Assembly: GCA_023548195.1 (NCBI GenBank)
Contig: JAJHZJ010000419.1
Location: 315,542 to 379,541 of the forward strand
DNA: 64,000 bases
From: Bettongia penicillata ogilbyi
Taxonomy: Eukaryota; Chordata; Mammalia; Diprotodontia; Potoroidae
Reading direction: 5' to 3'
Each line of letters starts with the position of its first letter. Positions within the stretch are counted from its first letter, which is position 1. A model generated the notes under the pieces. That model was given only the letters and a program-made list of their open reading frames with translations. It made no database searches and was not told where the DNA came from. Below, piece after piece: positions 10,226 to 21,275 of the stretch. Position numbers and translations under genes: made by a program.

Positions 10226-10247
10226 GGGGAGGGCAAAGGGAGGAGGG
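10226..10247 (+). other. G-quadruplex-capable tract in 3'UTR
   Basis: Four G3+ runs are separated by loops of 1, 4 and 4 nt (GGGGAGGGCAAAGGG then AGGAGGG), satisfying the standard G4 pattern. A second tract is at 10,646-10,671. G-rich purine tracts are a known hallmark of mammalian L1 3'UTRs. Confidence 0.75.
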
Positions 10248-10645
10248 AGCAATTTGAAGTCAACACTTGGGGAGGGACAGGATCAAGAGACAGAAGAGAA
10301 ACAATGAGGGGCAGGTTAGGAGGGATGGTAATCCAGTTAGTCTTACACAACACGACTATCAGGGAGGTCATTTGCAAAACCACACAGATATGGCTTATAT
10401 TGAATTGCCTGCCGTCCCAAAGGGAATGGGTGGGGAGAGAGGGATGGGGAGAATTTGGAACTCAAAGTTTTAGGAACAACTGTTTAGTATTGTTGTTGCA
10501 ACTAGGAAAGAAGACATACAGTTAATGTGGAATAGAAAGTCACCTGGCCCTACAGGAGAAAAGAGAAGATGAAGACAAGAGAAGGGAGGGATGACAGAAG
10601 AGAGGGCAGATTGGAGATAGGGAAAATTAGATTGCTTGGGGTATT

Positions 10646-10671
10646 GGGGTGGGGGGAGGGGATAAAAGGGG
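10646..10671 (+). other. Second G-quadruplex-capable tract in 3'UTR
   Basis: G4, G6, G4 and G4 runs with loops T, A and ATAAAA. Conserved in position near 53,480 and 63,670, and as C-runs near 25,840. Confidence 0.75.
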
Positions 10672-10742
10672 AGAAAATTTTGGAACCCAAAAATTTGTGA
10701 AAATGAATGTAAAAAATCAAATAAATATATAAATAAATAAAC

Positions 10743-10756
10743 AAGTTTCATTATTG
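10743..10756 (+). repeat. Target-site duplication, right copy, of young element 1
   Basis: A perfect repeat of 7,733-7,746. Confidence 0.93.
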
Positions 10757-11960
10757 CTATTGAAGTGAATTTGCCTATGTTAGATAGATAGCTAATCTAT
10801 ACTTAAACCTAAATTACATGAATAGTTCAATTATAGGTTGTATTTGAATGAAGAGGTGTAAACATACCTTGTAAGTGTATGTGTGTATTAATGTGTGTAT
10901 ATTTAACTTAGAGGAATCACAGACATACACAAACACACATATTATATATAACACATATGTGTCACACATATAATCATGAATATGCACACATGTAAGACTA
11001 TATAAAAAAATTTTTCATATGTTTGAGTACATATGTATTTTTTCCCATTTCCACCTTTCTATCTAAGGAAGCAAGTTTGAGCTTATTTTGGTTTATAATA
11101 CGAGAGGTTGGTATGCACCTATCTTATGTCCAACTATTTTTCAGGTTTCTCAGCAGCTTTTTGCTAGTCTCCTAAATAGTTTATTTCTTGAGTTTATCAA
11201 ATACAAGATTGTTCACTTCAATTATTTAATTCCTCCTTATCCAGTATTTCCCCTGATCCATGTTTCTGCATTCTAAACAGATGATTACTTCTTCATAGTA
11301 TAATGAAAATTTAGGATGTATGATTTTCTCTTTCTTCCCTTGAGATTCTAGATATTTGGTTCCTCAGAATGAATTTTCTTCTTCATAAATTCCCCTTTCT
11401 GGATGAGATTCATTCCAGGGAGGTGTAAATCTTTTTTCCTGAGAATAAGATCTCGTAATGTGCAAATTACCTCCAGACAGAGCCCATTATAAAGTACCTG
11501 TCTCAGAATACATTTCCCTCCATGGCATTTTTCTTTAGTGGTCTCTTTTCCTTTTCCTGTATAGCCCTTTGGCATCCACAGTCCCTTCCTTTAAATTGTT
11601 TTTATCCTTTTTTCCCTTCATTCTTTGTAATAGACTGAAGAAAATATTCTTCCTTTGCTGTTTAATTTTGGGTGTAGTTGGTGTGTAGTTACAGCTCCTA
11701 TCTCTTTTTTAACCACCCTGTCTTCATCTGTGGAGTTCCTTACTGTAGTATTGATACGTTCGTGGTGAGGAAATAGGATGGGCTTTGGTCCACAAAGTAC
11801 TAATTCAGCTCTTACCTTTCCCTTGTCTAGAATCTCTGTTTTCCTTAAACCTTTAACACTGTAGCATCCTTTTGTTCTTCATGAACCCCGTTTTTAATAC
11901 CTACCTCAAATTTCCACTTCATGTTATTTAAACTGCAAATGGCTTTTATCAAAGGATTTA
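10757..11960. other. Unassigned AT-rich DNA
   Basis: No gene or clear repeat beyond AC/AT-rich patches near 10,920-11,000. Short frames on both strands have no recognisable features. Confidence 0.45.
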
Positions 11961-12179
11961 TTTATTTATTTTTTCACAGAAGGATGATGAACAAGAATTT
12001 GTGGTTTTGCATGAGTGCCTTATTGAGCTGATTCTAGAGGGATTCTTGGGAAATGCAAGTAAACCACAGAAACCTGATGGAGAGGAAGAAAGACAGGAAA
12101 GAGATGTACAATCCATGAAGAGAGAGCTAAAGTCAGAAAAGAGCAGCCGAGAGATATTGGGGAGAGAGAGGGGGGTGGG

Positions 12180-12181
<2 letters not shown>

Positions 12182-12246
<65 letters not shown>
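12182..12246. repeat. (GA)n microsatellite
   Basis: About 32 GA units directly upstream of the GGAA array. Confidence 0.97.
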
Positions 12247-12250
<4 letters not shown>

Positions 12251-12268
12251 GAAAGAAAGAGAAAGAAA

Positions 12269-12381
12269 GGAAGGAAGGAAGGAAGGAAGGAAGGAAGGAA
12301 GGAAGGAAGGAAGGAAGGAAGGAAGGAAGGAAGGAAGGAAGGAAGGAAGGAAGGAAGGAAGGAAGGAAGGAAGGAAGGAAG
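12269..12381. repeat. (GGAA)n microsatellite
   Basis: About 28 uninterrupted GGAA units. The long Lys/Glu/Gly frame and the Pro/Ser/Phe-Leu frames on the other strand are repeat translations. Confidence 0.98.
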
Positions 12382-12677
12382 AAAAGAAGACAGAGAGAAG
12401 GAAGAAAAGTGAAAGACAGGAGACAAAGACAGACAGATAGGCAGACTTTGGGATGACAGACATCCAAGAAAGACTGATCCCATTATGTACCAGGATTTTC
12501 TTGAAATTTTAGAGACTGATGAAAATGAATGTCCTTTGAGTAATATTGTTCTCTCCCTCCCCTCCTGGTTCAAGCTGAGATCTCTGTCTCGGCTAAAGTG
12601 CTCGTTTATTCTTATGTATTCTTTGGTATATTTTTAATCTGTATAATTTTTCTAATTTCTGTTTATTGCTCTGCTTT

Positions 12678-12683
12678 AATAAA
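12678..12683 (+). terminator. AATAAA poly(A) signal with GT-rich downstream element
   Basis: AATAAA with TGTTTGTG and TGTGTTTGTGTGTGTG at 12,699-12,728. The spacing suits a functional signal; use is unproven. Confidence 0.4.
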
Positions 12684-12999
12684 TATGTTTATTTAATGTT
12701 TGTGTTCTGTATGTGTTTGTGTGTGTGTAACTAATTTTAAAAGGGAAGGAAGAGCTAAGTTAGTGAGAGTAAGCAAGGAACAAACTGCCCTATTGAAGGC
12801 AATTAGTAAAATAGATTTGGTTCTGAACCTATCCTCTCTTAGATTCCCAATGTATAAGAGGAACAGATAGATAATTCTAGACCAAGACTGAAAGAAAATC
12901 CCCAGTTTCAGTACTCCGCTTCATGACTACCTTTTCCTCACAGCTAGTGTTCTGGCACATTAGGAGTGGTCCTTGAGAAACTCTATTTGTCTCTACTGA

Positions 13000-14470
13000 C
13001 ACATGTCAGAACTCAGATCATTGCCAACAAAGAGCCACATCTTTATTTAGACAAGTCATATTTTCACACAGATTACATATCAATAGTCTATAATCATAAA
13101 AGAATAATATGATTACTTGATTTTATTGATGAATTTGCTTTTTTTTACCTTCATTGAATTTTTCTTTGAAGACATTCACATAGAAGATGTTTAACTCACC
13201 TTTTTTGTTTGTAGGAGTGTATCAAATTCTCTCTTTTGCTACTCAACTTTTTTTTTTTCATTCAAGATTACACTCAGTTTTACACTGAATGTTATCTTGG
13301 TTTGAGTAACTACTTTTTCAAATATCTTTTTGCATGTCTTTCTCTAAGTTCCAATAACTCTAGAGTAATCTTGTATTATTTGAGTTTGTTTTCCTTTATT
13401 TTTGAAGGAATACTTCCTTGATAGGAAAGTCCTGGCACCTTGCAAAATTTATTGTTTGCAACTTAAACTGTGAGAATCTACCACTACAGGACCTAGAGTT
13501 TTAAACACTATTTTCATTCAAAAGTTCTTAAAGTATTTATTTCTTATCCTTCATTGTAGTATTCAGACTTATGGTGTTCTTTAGTTAGACCTATAATCTT
13601 TATTTTACTTGTGAATATTCTCTTTCTTCCAGGTAACCGTTTTAGTTTACATAGAATTATCACATTATTAAATTTCCTTTGTTTCTTCTGTGACATTTTT
13701 TAATGCCTTTTTTTTGTTTTCTATATCTTTCATTTTCTCTTCAACAGTCTCTACTTTAGAATAGAAATGTGCTTTATATTTTTAGTTCTCAAATCTTTTT
13801 TTTTATTTTGAGTTTAGAACTCTGATTTCTGATATAATTTCATTTTTAATTTTTAAAACAATTTTTGGAGGTTTGAGATGGCAATTATTTAGTATCTTGC
13901 GATTCTATGATCTCTGAGTTGTTAGAAAACAATTTATCTGGATCAGAGAATTTTTAGATCATTTCCTTTACTACTGTAGTGATTATTTGCATTGATTTTC
14001 CTTTGAGTTTTCAATTTTTCTTCTTTCTGTATTTATTTTTTCTTCCTTCTGCCTATTTATTTTTCTCCTGCTTCTGATGCATGTTTTTACTGTTGTTCTC
14101 CCATGTACATTTCTGATCTTTCAGTTTTTCTACTGTATTTTCCAGTGCTCATCTATGTCTTCCTTCCTTACTCTTTGAATTCCTCTGTTGATTATTCTCC
14201 CTTCCCCAGGTCCACAGGCTAGATTTCCTCAGCCTTGAGATGAGTTATGCATGTTCAACTCAGTCTATTCTTTGCCCAGTTAAAACAGGGAAAGATGATT
14301 TATCCCAGCTCAGTTTTTAGTTTCCTTTCCCACAGGCATGGGAGCTCTTTCCTTTAAATAAGCTTCATTGAAATACTACACTCACAAATTCTTTTCCTTT
14401 TCCTTTCTCTAATTGTTCTGACTTGCTTCTTCAAGTAGACAGAAAAAATGGCTGCCACCCATTGTGAACT
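13000..14470. other. Unassigned T-rich DNA
   Basis: Strongly T-rich on this strand. Parts (13,270-13,400; 14,050-14,190) faintly recall antisense L1 ORF1, but the similarity is too weak to call. Confidence 0.3.
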
Positions 14471-14938
14471 GAGAAAAGATTCATGCTAAATTATTTCTAT
14501 AGGGAAAACCTGGCAGGGATTGCTGCAAAAGGACCATAAATCAAATATCTCTGAGACTGCTTCCATTGGCTGGGATTGGAAGGAATGATTTTTGAAGGGT
14601 GGTTAGGATACTGAGTAGCCACTCCAAGTGTTCAAATATTTATTGTTTTCCTTTCATGGCACTTTTATTTTGTGTGATGTTCCTGCCTTTATGTCTTAAG
14701 GATTTGGTGTCTGAGATATCCATGTTGTAGAGGTTTGGCAACTATGTTTTGTCATCTTCCCTATGACAATAACCAATGATGTAGTTGACCCAACCTGTCC
14801 CCTGTTCCCAATGTTTGTCTCTTTAACATCAATATTGTCTTTTTTGATAGCGGTGTGGCCATGGCTGTGAGCAATATATCTCAATTCATCCAAGAAACAG
14901 TGCCCAATATCACCTAAGGAGAAATTGTTCAAAATATC
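14471..14938. other. Unassigned DNA
   Basis: A 78-codon minus frame at 14,696-14,932 has no recognisable domain. It lies directly downstream of the possible exon at 14,939-15,022 and could be its 3'UTR. Confidence 0.3.
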
Positions 14939-15022
14939 TCATGTGACAAGCTGAATATTCTTGAAGAGCCAGATCTTCCAAATGTTGATTTCTTCTTGGA
15001 GTCTTTCTTCAGCGTCTGCTAC
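14939..15022 (-). other. Possible small terminal coding exon
   Basis: On the minus strand a good acceptor (TTGACTTCCTTATTACAG) is followed by 27 codons starting VADAEERLQEEIN and ending ...NIQLVT-TGA at 14,939. The segment is charged and helix-prone. No gene is recognised and no donor or flanking exon was found. Confidence 0.2.
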
Positions 15023-15142
15023 CTGTAATAAGGAAGTCAAGAAAGACATATGAATTAATATATTTTGAAGTAAGCAACAATTTATACAATAAATAATAAA
15101 TTTCACAATACAATCCATATTATAAAAATGAGCAATTTTCAA

Positions 15143-16364
15143 AACTTTAGAAATTATCTATTTTTATGTCTATCTATCTGGAAACAATTGGATAATTCAG
15201 ATGTTGTAATAATTTTCACAAAATACTAAGAAGTTCCTTAGATGAAGACTTTCATGATTGATCCGCTGTAAAAGATTGAAAGATTTACAGATAAAACATG
15301 GACCAGAATCACAGAAAATAAAAAGGTACACAGTAATTATTATAATGGACAGATGGAAGGAATATGCACCTCAGTTGCAACCAGGATCCACTGATACATC
15401 AAAACCTTAATGATCCTCTGAAGTATGTCTTGTTTTCCTACCTCCTCTGGGTCAAGCACAGAATACAAATTCCTCTCATTTGCTCACCCTTCAACTTTGG
15501 CTATGGGAAGCTTCAATTGGTGTCTTTAAATCAGAATTTAGAAATCTCCCTTGTATTTATATTTTATTTATATAATATCTTATTTTCTCAGAAATAAAAT
15601 GAAGTCTATGCTATTGTGCATTTCACCTCCCTTCAGATAATCAAAGATCTCAAAGAAAAAAAAATGATCCTAAGGGTAACAAACAAGTATTTACATATTC
15701 ATGAACTCTACATTTGGAAGAAGTGGTAAACTGTTTCAGCTTTCAAAAGGAATTCACTTTCTTTGTTGACTGTGCACAGACTCTTGCAATATATTAACAC
15801 TAACGATATATTAACTTTCATAGAAATACAAATTTATATACACTTCAGAGTCATTGCTGAAAGTGACCATTTCTGAATAAACAATGAAGAAAACAAAGTT
15901 GTTCTCAAAATCATATTTGATACCAGACTTCCAAAAGCTAAATCATGTTGACTGGAAGACTATCCTTCAGTTCATTAGCTGGGATGTCAGGTGTTCTGAA
16001 GGGAAATAGATAATCAAAAATGTGTTTGATCAAAGGTAAATCACAACCTTGAAAGTTACATAGCCTTAAAAGAAAATTTTGGTTTTAATTCTACCTTCTT
16101 TCTTTACTATTTAAAGGGAAATGGTCATCTCTTAAAAGAAAATGTCATTTTAAGAAAAGATGTGACCAGCAATTATTAAAGATAAGCTTTCTTTTTTCAT
16201 GAAAAATATTTTTTGAAAATTGCACTCTAAAGAAAACAAATATCTAGAAATTCAAGTTTTTGATTCCCAATCTTTAGAATTATGAAATCCTAATGTTGTT
16301 TGACTCTAAGTATTATATGGTTCCTAAATTTCAGTAAGATATTATTTTTTTTTTAAATATTGCT
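15143..16364. other. Unassigned AT-rich DNA
   Basis: No gene or clear repeat recognised. Confidence 0.45.
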
Positions 16365-17145
16365 TTAGGTGGTGTAGCAGAAACAGGGAACTGCCTGAGC
16401 TGTCCCCCCAAAATCCCTCAAAATATCTGTAAAAAATGACTCTAAATAAATTGAAGAACAGCAGAAGCCAGAAAATATCAGAGTGAAAGATATTTCCAAC
16501 CCAAGACAATCTGGAAGACCCACAGGAAGCATCTGTTGTACCAGGGTCAGAGCAGAGCTCAACCCAGCATGGGCCTAGCCAGCACAGTAGGGATTAGAGC
16601 AAGCCTCAGGGTCCCGAATCACTGCACCAGCGTTTCCAGACTTCTCAACCCACAAATGCCAAAGGCAGTTTCAAATGTTAATGGGAAAGCTCTCTAACCT
16701 GGGTGAAAGAGGAATCTGGTCTGGCTCAAACCTCAGCCATAGGGAAGAGGCTGCCATTGCTGCAGAGGCAGCTACTTCTGGAGTTCTTAACCCACAGACA
16801 GTGGGGAAATCCAGTGGCTGATCTGAGTCACAGTACTGGGTGGTGATTCGGGGGCACAGAAGAAGGATGGTGTGGCAGAGCTGGTGGCCACTGTGCAGAG
16901 GGAATCCTATTCACAGTTCTAGGGCAGAAAAGAGTACTTCAGGTTGCTAATAGACCAGAGTGCAGACCAAGAGAGGAGTAAACACCTCCTCTTTGATCAT
17001 ACTTCTTTGGAGGAACTGAGAATTTACATGTCCCAAGAGAGAAAAGAGCTGGCCAAACCCCTGAAACTGTGAGTAGTACACCCTCCTCATAAGAAAGAGT
17101 GAGCTCAAAGGTCAAATAATTGACTGGAAAAATAAGCAAATAACA

Positions 17146-18215
17146 GGAAATAATCAGATCATAGAAGATTACTTAATTTGTGAAGAGGTATTTTCATATG
17201 ACGAGGAAGATCAAAGCATATAACCAGAGGAAGATGAAATGTCAAGGCTCCTAAATCCTAAGTCTCCAAGAAAAATAACAAATGCTCTCATGCCATGGAA
17301 GAGCTCAAAAAGGATTTTGAAAAGAAAGTAAGAGAAGTAAAGGAAAAAAATTGGAAGAGAAATGAGAGTGATGCAAAAAATCATGAAAAATGAGTCAACA
17401 GTTTGCTACATGAGACCCCCCGCAAAATGCAGAAGAAAAAAACACCTTAAAAATTGACTAAGCCATATGGCGAAAGAGGTTCAGAAAGTCAATGGGGAGA
17501 AGAATGTCTTAAAAAGCAGAATGGACCAAATGAAGAAAGAAGTCCAGAAGCTCACTGAAGAAAATAATTGCTTCACAATTAGAATGGAGAAAATGCAAGC
17601 TAATGACTTTACAAGAAATTATAAAATAAAAACAAAAGGAATGAAAAAATAGAACACAATGTGAAATATCTCATCGGAAAAACAAGTGACCTGGAAAATA
17701 GGTGCAGTAGAAATAATTTAAAAATTATTGGCCTACCTGAAAACCATGATCAAGAAAAGATCCTAGATATCATCTTTCAAGAAATTATCAAAGAAAACTA
17801 CCCTGATATTCTAGAATCAGAGGGAAAATAGAAGTGGAAAGAATAAACTGATCATCTCCTGAAAGAGTTGCCAAAAGAAAATCTTCTAAGAATACTGTAG
17901 TCAATTCCAGACTTCCCAGGTCAAGGATAAAATATTACAATCAGCCTAAGGAAAACAAATTCAAGTATTGTGGAAATACAACCAGAATAACGCAGGACTT
18001 AGCAGCTTCTACATTAAGGGCCTGGAGGTCTTGGCATATGATATTCTGGAAGTCAAAGGCGCAAGGATTAAAATGAAGAATCACCTACTCAGAAAAACAG
18101 AATATAATTCTTCAGGGGGAAAAATGGAATTTCAGTGAAATAGATGACTTCCAAGCATTCTTGCTGAAAAGACCAGAGCGGAATAGAAAATCTTTCAAAT
18201 ACAAGAATCAAGAGA
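17146..18215 (+). pseudogene. ORF1: L1 ORF1p, heavily degraded
   Basis: The start codon is lost and there are many frameshifts and stops. Recognisable pieces in order: an N-terminal QIIEDYL (17,155-17,175), the motif-equivalent site; coiled-coil frame MAKEVQKVNGEKNVLKSRMD (from 17,467); the RRM start with 'acctggaaaataggtgcagtag' (about 17,690); and the C-terminal 'acgcaggacttagcagcttctacattaagg' block (about 17,990). Divergence from copy 1 marks it as one of the older copies. Confidence 0.85.
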
Positions 18216-18375
18216 AGCATGCAAATGGAAACAGTAGAGAGAAGCCATAAGAGACTCACTAAAGTTGAAGTGTTTATATTCCTACATGGAAAGATGTAAA
18301 ACAGAAAGGAAAAAAATTTCAGAAGGTATCTGTAATTCATGAGACTTTACTAGTATTAAGTTAGTCAGAGGGAAC

Positions 18376-18560
18376 ACATACACACACGCATACACTCACT
18401 CACACACACACATATATATATGTTTGTATACATATGTATATAAATATATATCCCTATATGTGTATATATGCACATATACGTATGTATGTACAAATACATA
18501 TGTACATTTACATTTGCACATGTGTATATTTGTGTGTATGTAAGTATATATTATATAAAC
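18376..18560. repeat. (CA)n/(AT-AC)n compound microsatellite in L1 3'UTR
   Basis: Occupies the same 3'UTR position as the CA/TG tracts of the related copies. Confidence 0.9.
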
Positions 18561-19620
18561 ATATGTATATGAGTTGAATATGAAGGGAAGATACCTAAAA
18601 AATAAAATTAAGTGTTGAGAGGAATGCACTGAGAGAAAGAAAATGTGAGAGTAGAATGTCATATGTACACAAAAGATAATCTCACATTAAAAAAAGACAA
18701 GAAAGAGCTTTTTCAATGGAGACAGAGGGAGGGGGAGTGAGAGGGAACAAGTGAGCCTTACTGTCATTGGAATTGGTTTAAGAAGGGAATAACACCTTCA
18801 AATGGGTATGAAAGTCTATCTTACCATGAAGGAAGATGGGAGGAGAAGATAGGAGAGGGAGGGTAATAGAAGGGATGGCAGATTTGGGGAAAGGAAAATC
18901 AGGAGAAAATCCTATTGTCAAGGGAGAGAATGGAATAAATGGAGGGCAGTACAGGAGAGAGGGAAATATGGTTAGTATGTTTAGCAAATTTTCTCCCTAT
19001 CTCTCTCCTCCCCCCACCGCAAAACACCAAGCATTCTAATTACCCCTACCACTAATCTGCCTTCCCTTCTAACATCTCTCCAACTTCTATTCTTTCCTCC
19101 CTCCCCACACATCCCCATTGGTAAGACAAGCATTTTAATATAGGCCATATATGTGTAGTTTTGCAAATGACTTCCATAATGGTCATGTTGTGAAAGACTA
19201 ACTATATTTCCCTCCATCTTATCCTGCCCCCCCCATTTCTTCTATTCTCTCTTTTCACCTTGTCCCTCCCCAAAAGTGTTGACTTGTAATTGCTCGCTCC
19301 TCCCATTGCCCTCCCTTCCATCATGCCCCCCCACCCTGCTTATCCCATTCTCCCCCACTTTCCTGTATTGTAAGATAGATTTTCACACCAAAGTGAGTGT
19401 GCTTTTTATTTCTTCCTAGAATCAAATGTAATGAGAGTTAGATTCAGGTTTTCTCTCTCACCTCCCCACCATTGAAACATCTTTTCTTTGCCTCTTTTAT
19501 GAGAGATAATTTGCCCCATTTCATTTCTGCCGTTCTCCTCCCAATATATTCCATTCTTGCCCATCGATTTCATTTTCTATATGTGATCCCATCTTATTCC
19601 ACTCACCCTGTGCTCTCTAT

Positions 19621-19624
<4 letters not shown>

Positions 19625-19654
<30 letters not shown>
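19625..19654. repeat. (TG)n microsatellite in L1 3'UTR
   Basis: 15 TG units at the conserved microsatellite-seeding position, next to 'aatcccaccaactaccc'. Confidence 0.95.
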
Positions 19655-19657
<3 letters not shown>

Positions 19658-19811
19658 CCCACCAACTACCCAAATGCCAAAAAAAATGTTTCAAGAGTTA
19701 CAAATGTTGTCTTTCCATATAGGAATGTAAACAGTTCAACTTTAGTAAGTCCCTTATGATTTCTCTTTCCTGTTTACCTTTCCATGGTTCTCTTGATTCT
19801 TGTGTTTGAAA

Positions 19812-20891
19812 GTCAAATTTTCTATTCAGCTCTGGTCTTCTCTTCAAGAATGCTTGAAAGTCCTCTATTTCATTTAAATACCATTATTTCCCCTGAAGCA
19901 TTATATTTAGTTTTGCTAGGTAGGTGATTTTGGGTTTTAGTGCTAGTTCCTTTGACTTCTGGAATATCCTATTCCATGCCTTTTGATCCCTTAATGTAGA
20001 AGCTGCTAGATCTTGTGTTATCCTGATTGTATTTCCACAATACTGGAATTGTTTCTTTCTAGCTGCTTGCAATATTCTCTCCTTGACCTGGGAACTCTGG
20101 AATTTGGCCACAATGTTCCTAGGAGTTTCTCTTTTTGGATCTCTTTCAGGCAGTGATCGATGGATTCCTTCAATACTTGTTTTGCCCTCTGATTCTACAA
20201 TCTCAGGGTAGTTTTCCTTGATAATTTCATGAAAAATGATATATAGGCTCTTTTTTTGGTCCTGGCTTTCAGGTACTCCCATAATTTTTAAATTGTCTCT
20301 CCTGGATCTGTTTTCCAGGTCAGTTATTTTTCCAATGACATTTCACATTCTCTTCCATTTTTTCATTCTTTTGGTTTTTTTTTGTGATTTCTTTGTTTCT
20401 CACAGTCATTAGCCTCCCTATGTTAATTTTAATTTTTAAAGAATTCTTTTCTTCAGTGAGCTTTTGAACCTCTTTTTCCATTTGGCTAATTCTGCTTTTT
20501 ACAGCATTCTTCTCCTATTGGCTTTTTGAACTTCTTTTGCCAATTGAATTAGCCTATTTTTCAAGGCGTTATTTTCTTCAGCATTTTGGGGGTCTCCTTT
20601 AGCAAGTTGTTGACTTGCTTTTCATGACTTTCTTGCGTCTCTCTCATTTCTCTTCTCAATTTTTCCTCCATCTCTCTTACTTGATTTTCAAAATCCTTTT
20701 GAGCCCTTCTATGGCCTGAGACCATTGAATATTTATTTTGGATGTTTGGGATACAGAAACCTTGACTTTTATGTCTTTCCCTGATGGTAAGCATTGTTCT
20801 TCCTCATTTGAATGTATGGGGGACAATATCTGTTCACCAAGGAAGCAATCTTCTATACTCTTATTTTTTTCCCTTTTGTGGGCATTTTCCC
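19812..20891 (-). pseudogene. ORF1: L1 ORF1p, frameshifted
   Basis: The minus-strand start region reads MPTKGKK, then a single-base loss in the A-run before an SIEDCF-like motif (20,842-20,865). Coiled-coil remnants (about 20,780-20,420) are interrupted. A clean frame from 20,282 to about 19,884 covers the end of the RRM and the CTD: MGVPESQDQKKSLYIIFHE, the IEGIHRSLPERDPKRETPRN block, QYCGNTIRITQDLAASTLRD and KITYLAKLNIMLQG. It is intermediate in decay between copies 1-3 and the 16.4 kb copy. Confidence 0.88.
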
Positions 20892-21112
20892 AACCAGCTA
20901 CTTAACTTTTGGGTCCTTTTTAAAGAGTAGGGTATACTCTGGGGATCTGTAAGATCTCAGCTCCTCCAAGGTTGCACAGTCAAGCATGTACGCTGGTCTG
21001 GGAGCAACCAGAAACTTTTGTGCCCAGAATCTGTGAGTAATAGAGTTCCCTCTCCACAGTCTCCTGGTCTCCAGTTCCACCAAACCAGCACTGGGGGCTG
21101 AGATTCAAATAA

Positions 21113-21275
21113 GCTGCTTGATTCCCCCAGGGGCTTTCAGTGAGGGCAGGGCTAACTTTCAGTGTGAGATAAAGATCAGCTGCTTGATTCCCCCATGAGC
21201 ATTAGATGGGGGCAGGGCCACCATACAGGATTGAGTTAAGAATCAGTTACACATTGCCCCCAGGGGTTTTATGAT
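21113..21275 (-). repeat. ~66 bp tandem monomers in L1 5'UTR
   Basis: Units begin at 21,113 and 21,178, with a partial unit at 21,245. Each has 'agctgcttgattcccccag' then 'gggcagggc' then 'gagataaagatc'-like sequence. It is a diverged version of the monomer block in the young copies. Confidence 0.7.

Larger units (their letters stand above)
7747..10742 (+). mobile_element. Young ORF1-only L1 (HAL1-like), copy 1, full length
   Basis: This is a complete element of about 2,996 bp: a G-rich 5' terminus followed by GCAGAGCCAAGATGGCGGAG, a GC-rich 5'UTR (7,747-8,602), one ORF1 (8,603-9,704), a purine-rich 3'UTR (9,705-10,690) and a TAAATA-type tail. ORF2 is absent: nothing between the ORF1 stop and the tail resembles endonuclease or reverse transcriptase. 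A perfect 14 bp TSD flanks the element, so this is one insertion event and a recent one. Several other copies in the window share exactly this layout, so the lack of ORF2 is a family trait. Movement must rely on reverse transcriptase supplied in trans by a full L1 (known for HAL1, inferred here). Confidence 0.93.
11980..12730 (+). other. Possible terminal exon (acceptor-like site to poly(A) signal)
   Basis: A pyrimidine-rich run ending TTTTTTCACAG (AG at 11,978-11,979) precedes an open frame whose first codons, read from the AG, encode KDDEQEFVVLHE and continue until the purine repeats. At 12,678-12,683 there is an AATAAA, followed 15-45 bp later by a TG-rich downstream element. Together these resemble a last exon with a repeat-bearing 3' part. 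No homologue is recognised. An old retroelement end is an alternative. Confidence 0.25.
16366..18985 (+). mobile_element. Old ORF1-only L1 (HAL1-like)
   Basis: The 5'UTR from about 16,366 aligns with the reverse complement of 55,390-54,840 ('ccctcaaaatatctgtaaaaaatgactctaaa'). It is followed by an ORF1 remnant (17,146-18,215) and then a 3'UTR with a microsatellite. There is no ORF2. The 3'UTR stops abruptly at about 18,985, where it meets the 3'UTR of the opposite-strand element, so some 450 bp of its end is missing. Confidence 0.8.

Noticed and set aside
10267..10525. Small overlapping frames of 68-73 codons in the 3'UTR, seen again in copies 2 and 3 (26.0 and 63.3 kb)
   Set aside because: The 68-codon frame has no ATG (it opens at TTG). 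Two frames are open at once, and similarity is explained by recent common origin of the copies.
12001..12573. Long Lys/Glu/Arg/Gly frame and Pro/Ser/Phe-Leu frames on both strands
   Set aside because: Translations of (GA)n and (GGAA)n microsatellites; only the segment before the arrays is worth checking as an exon.
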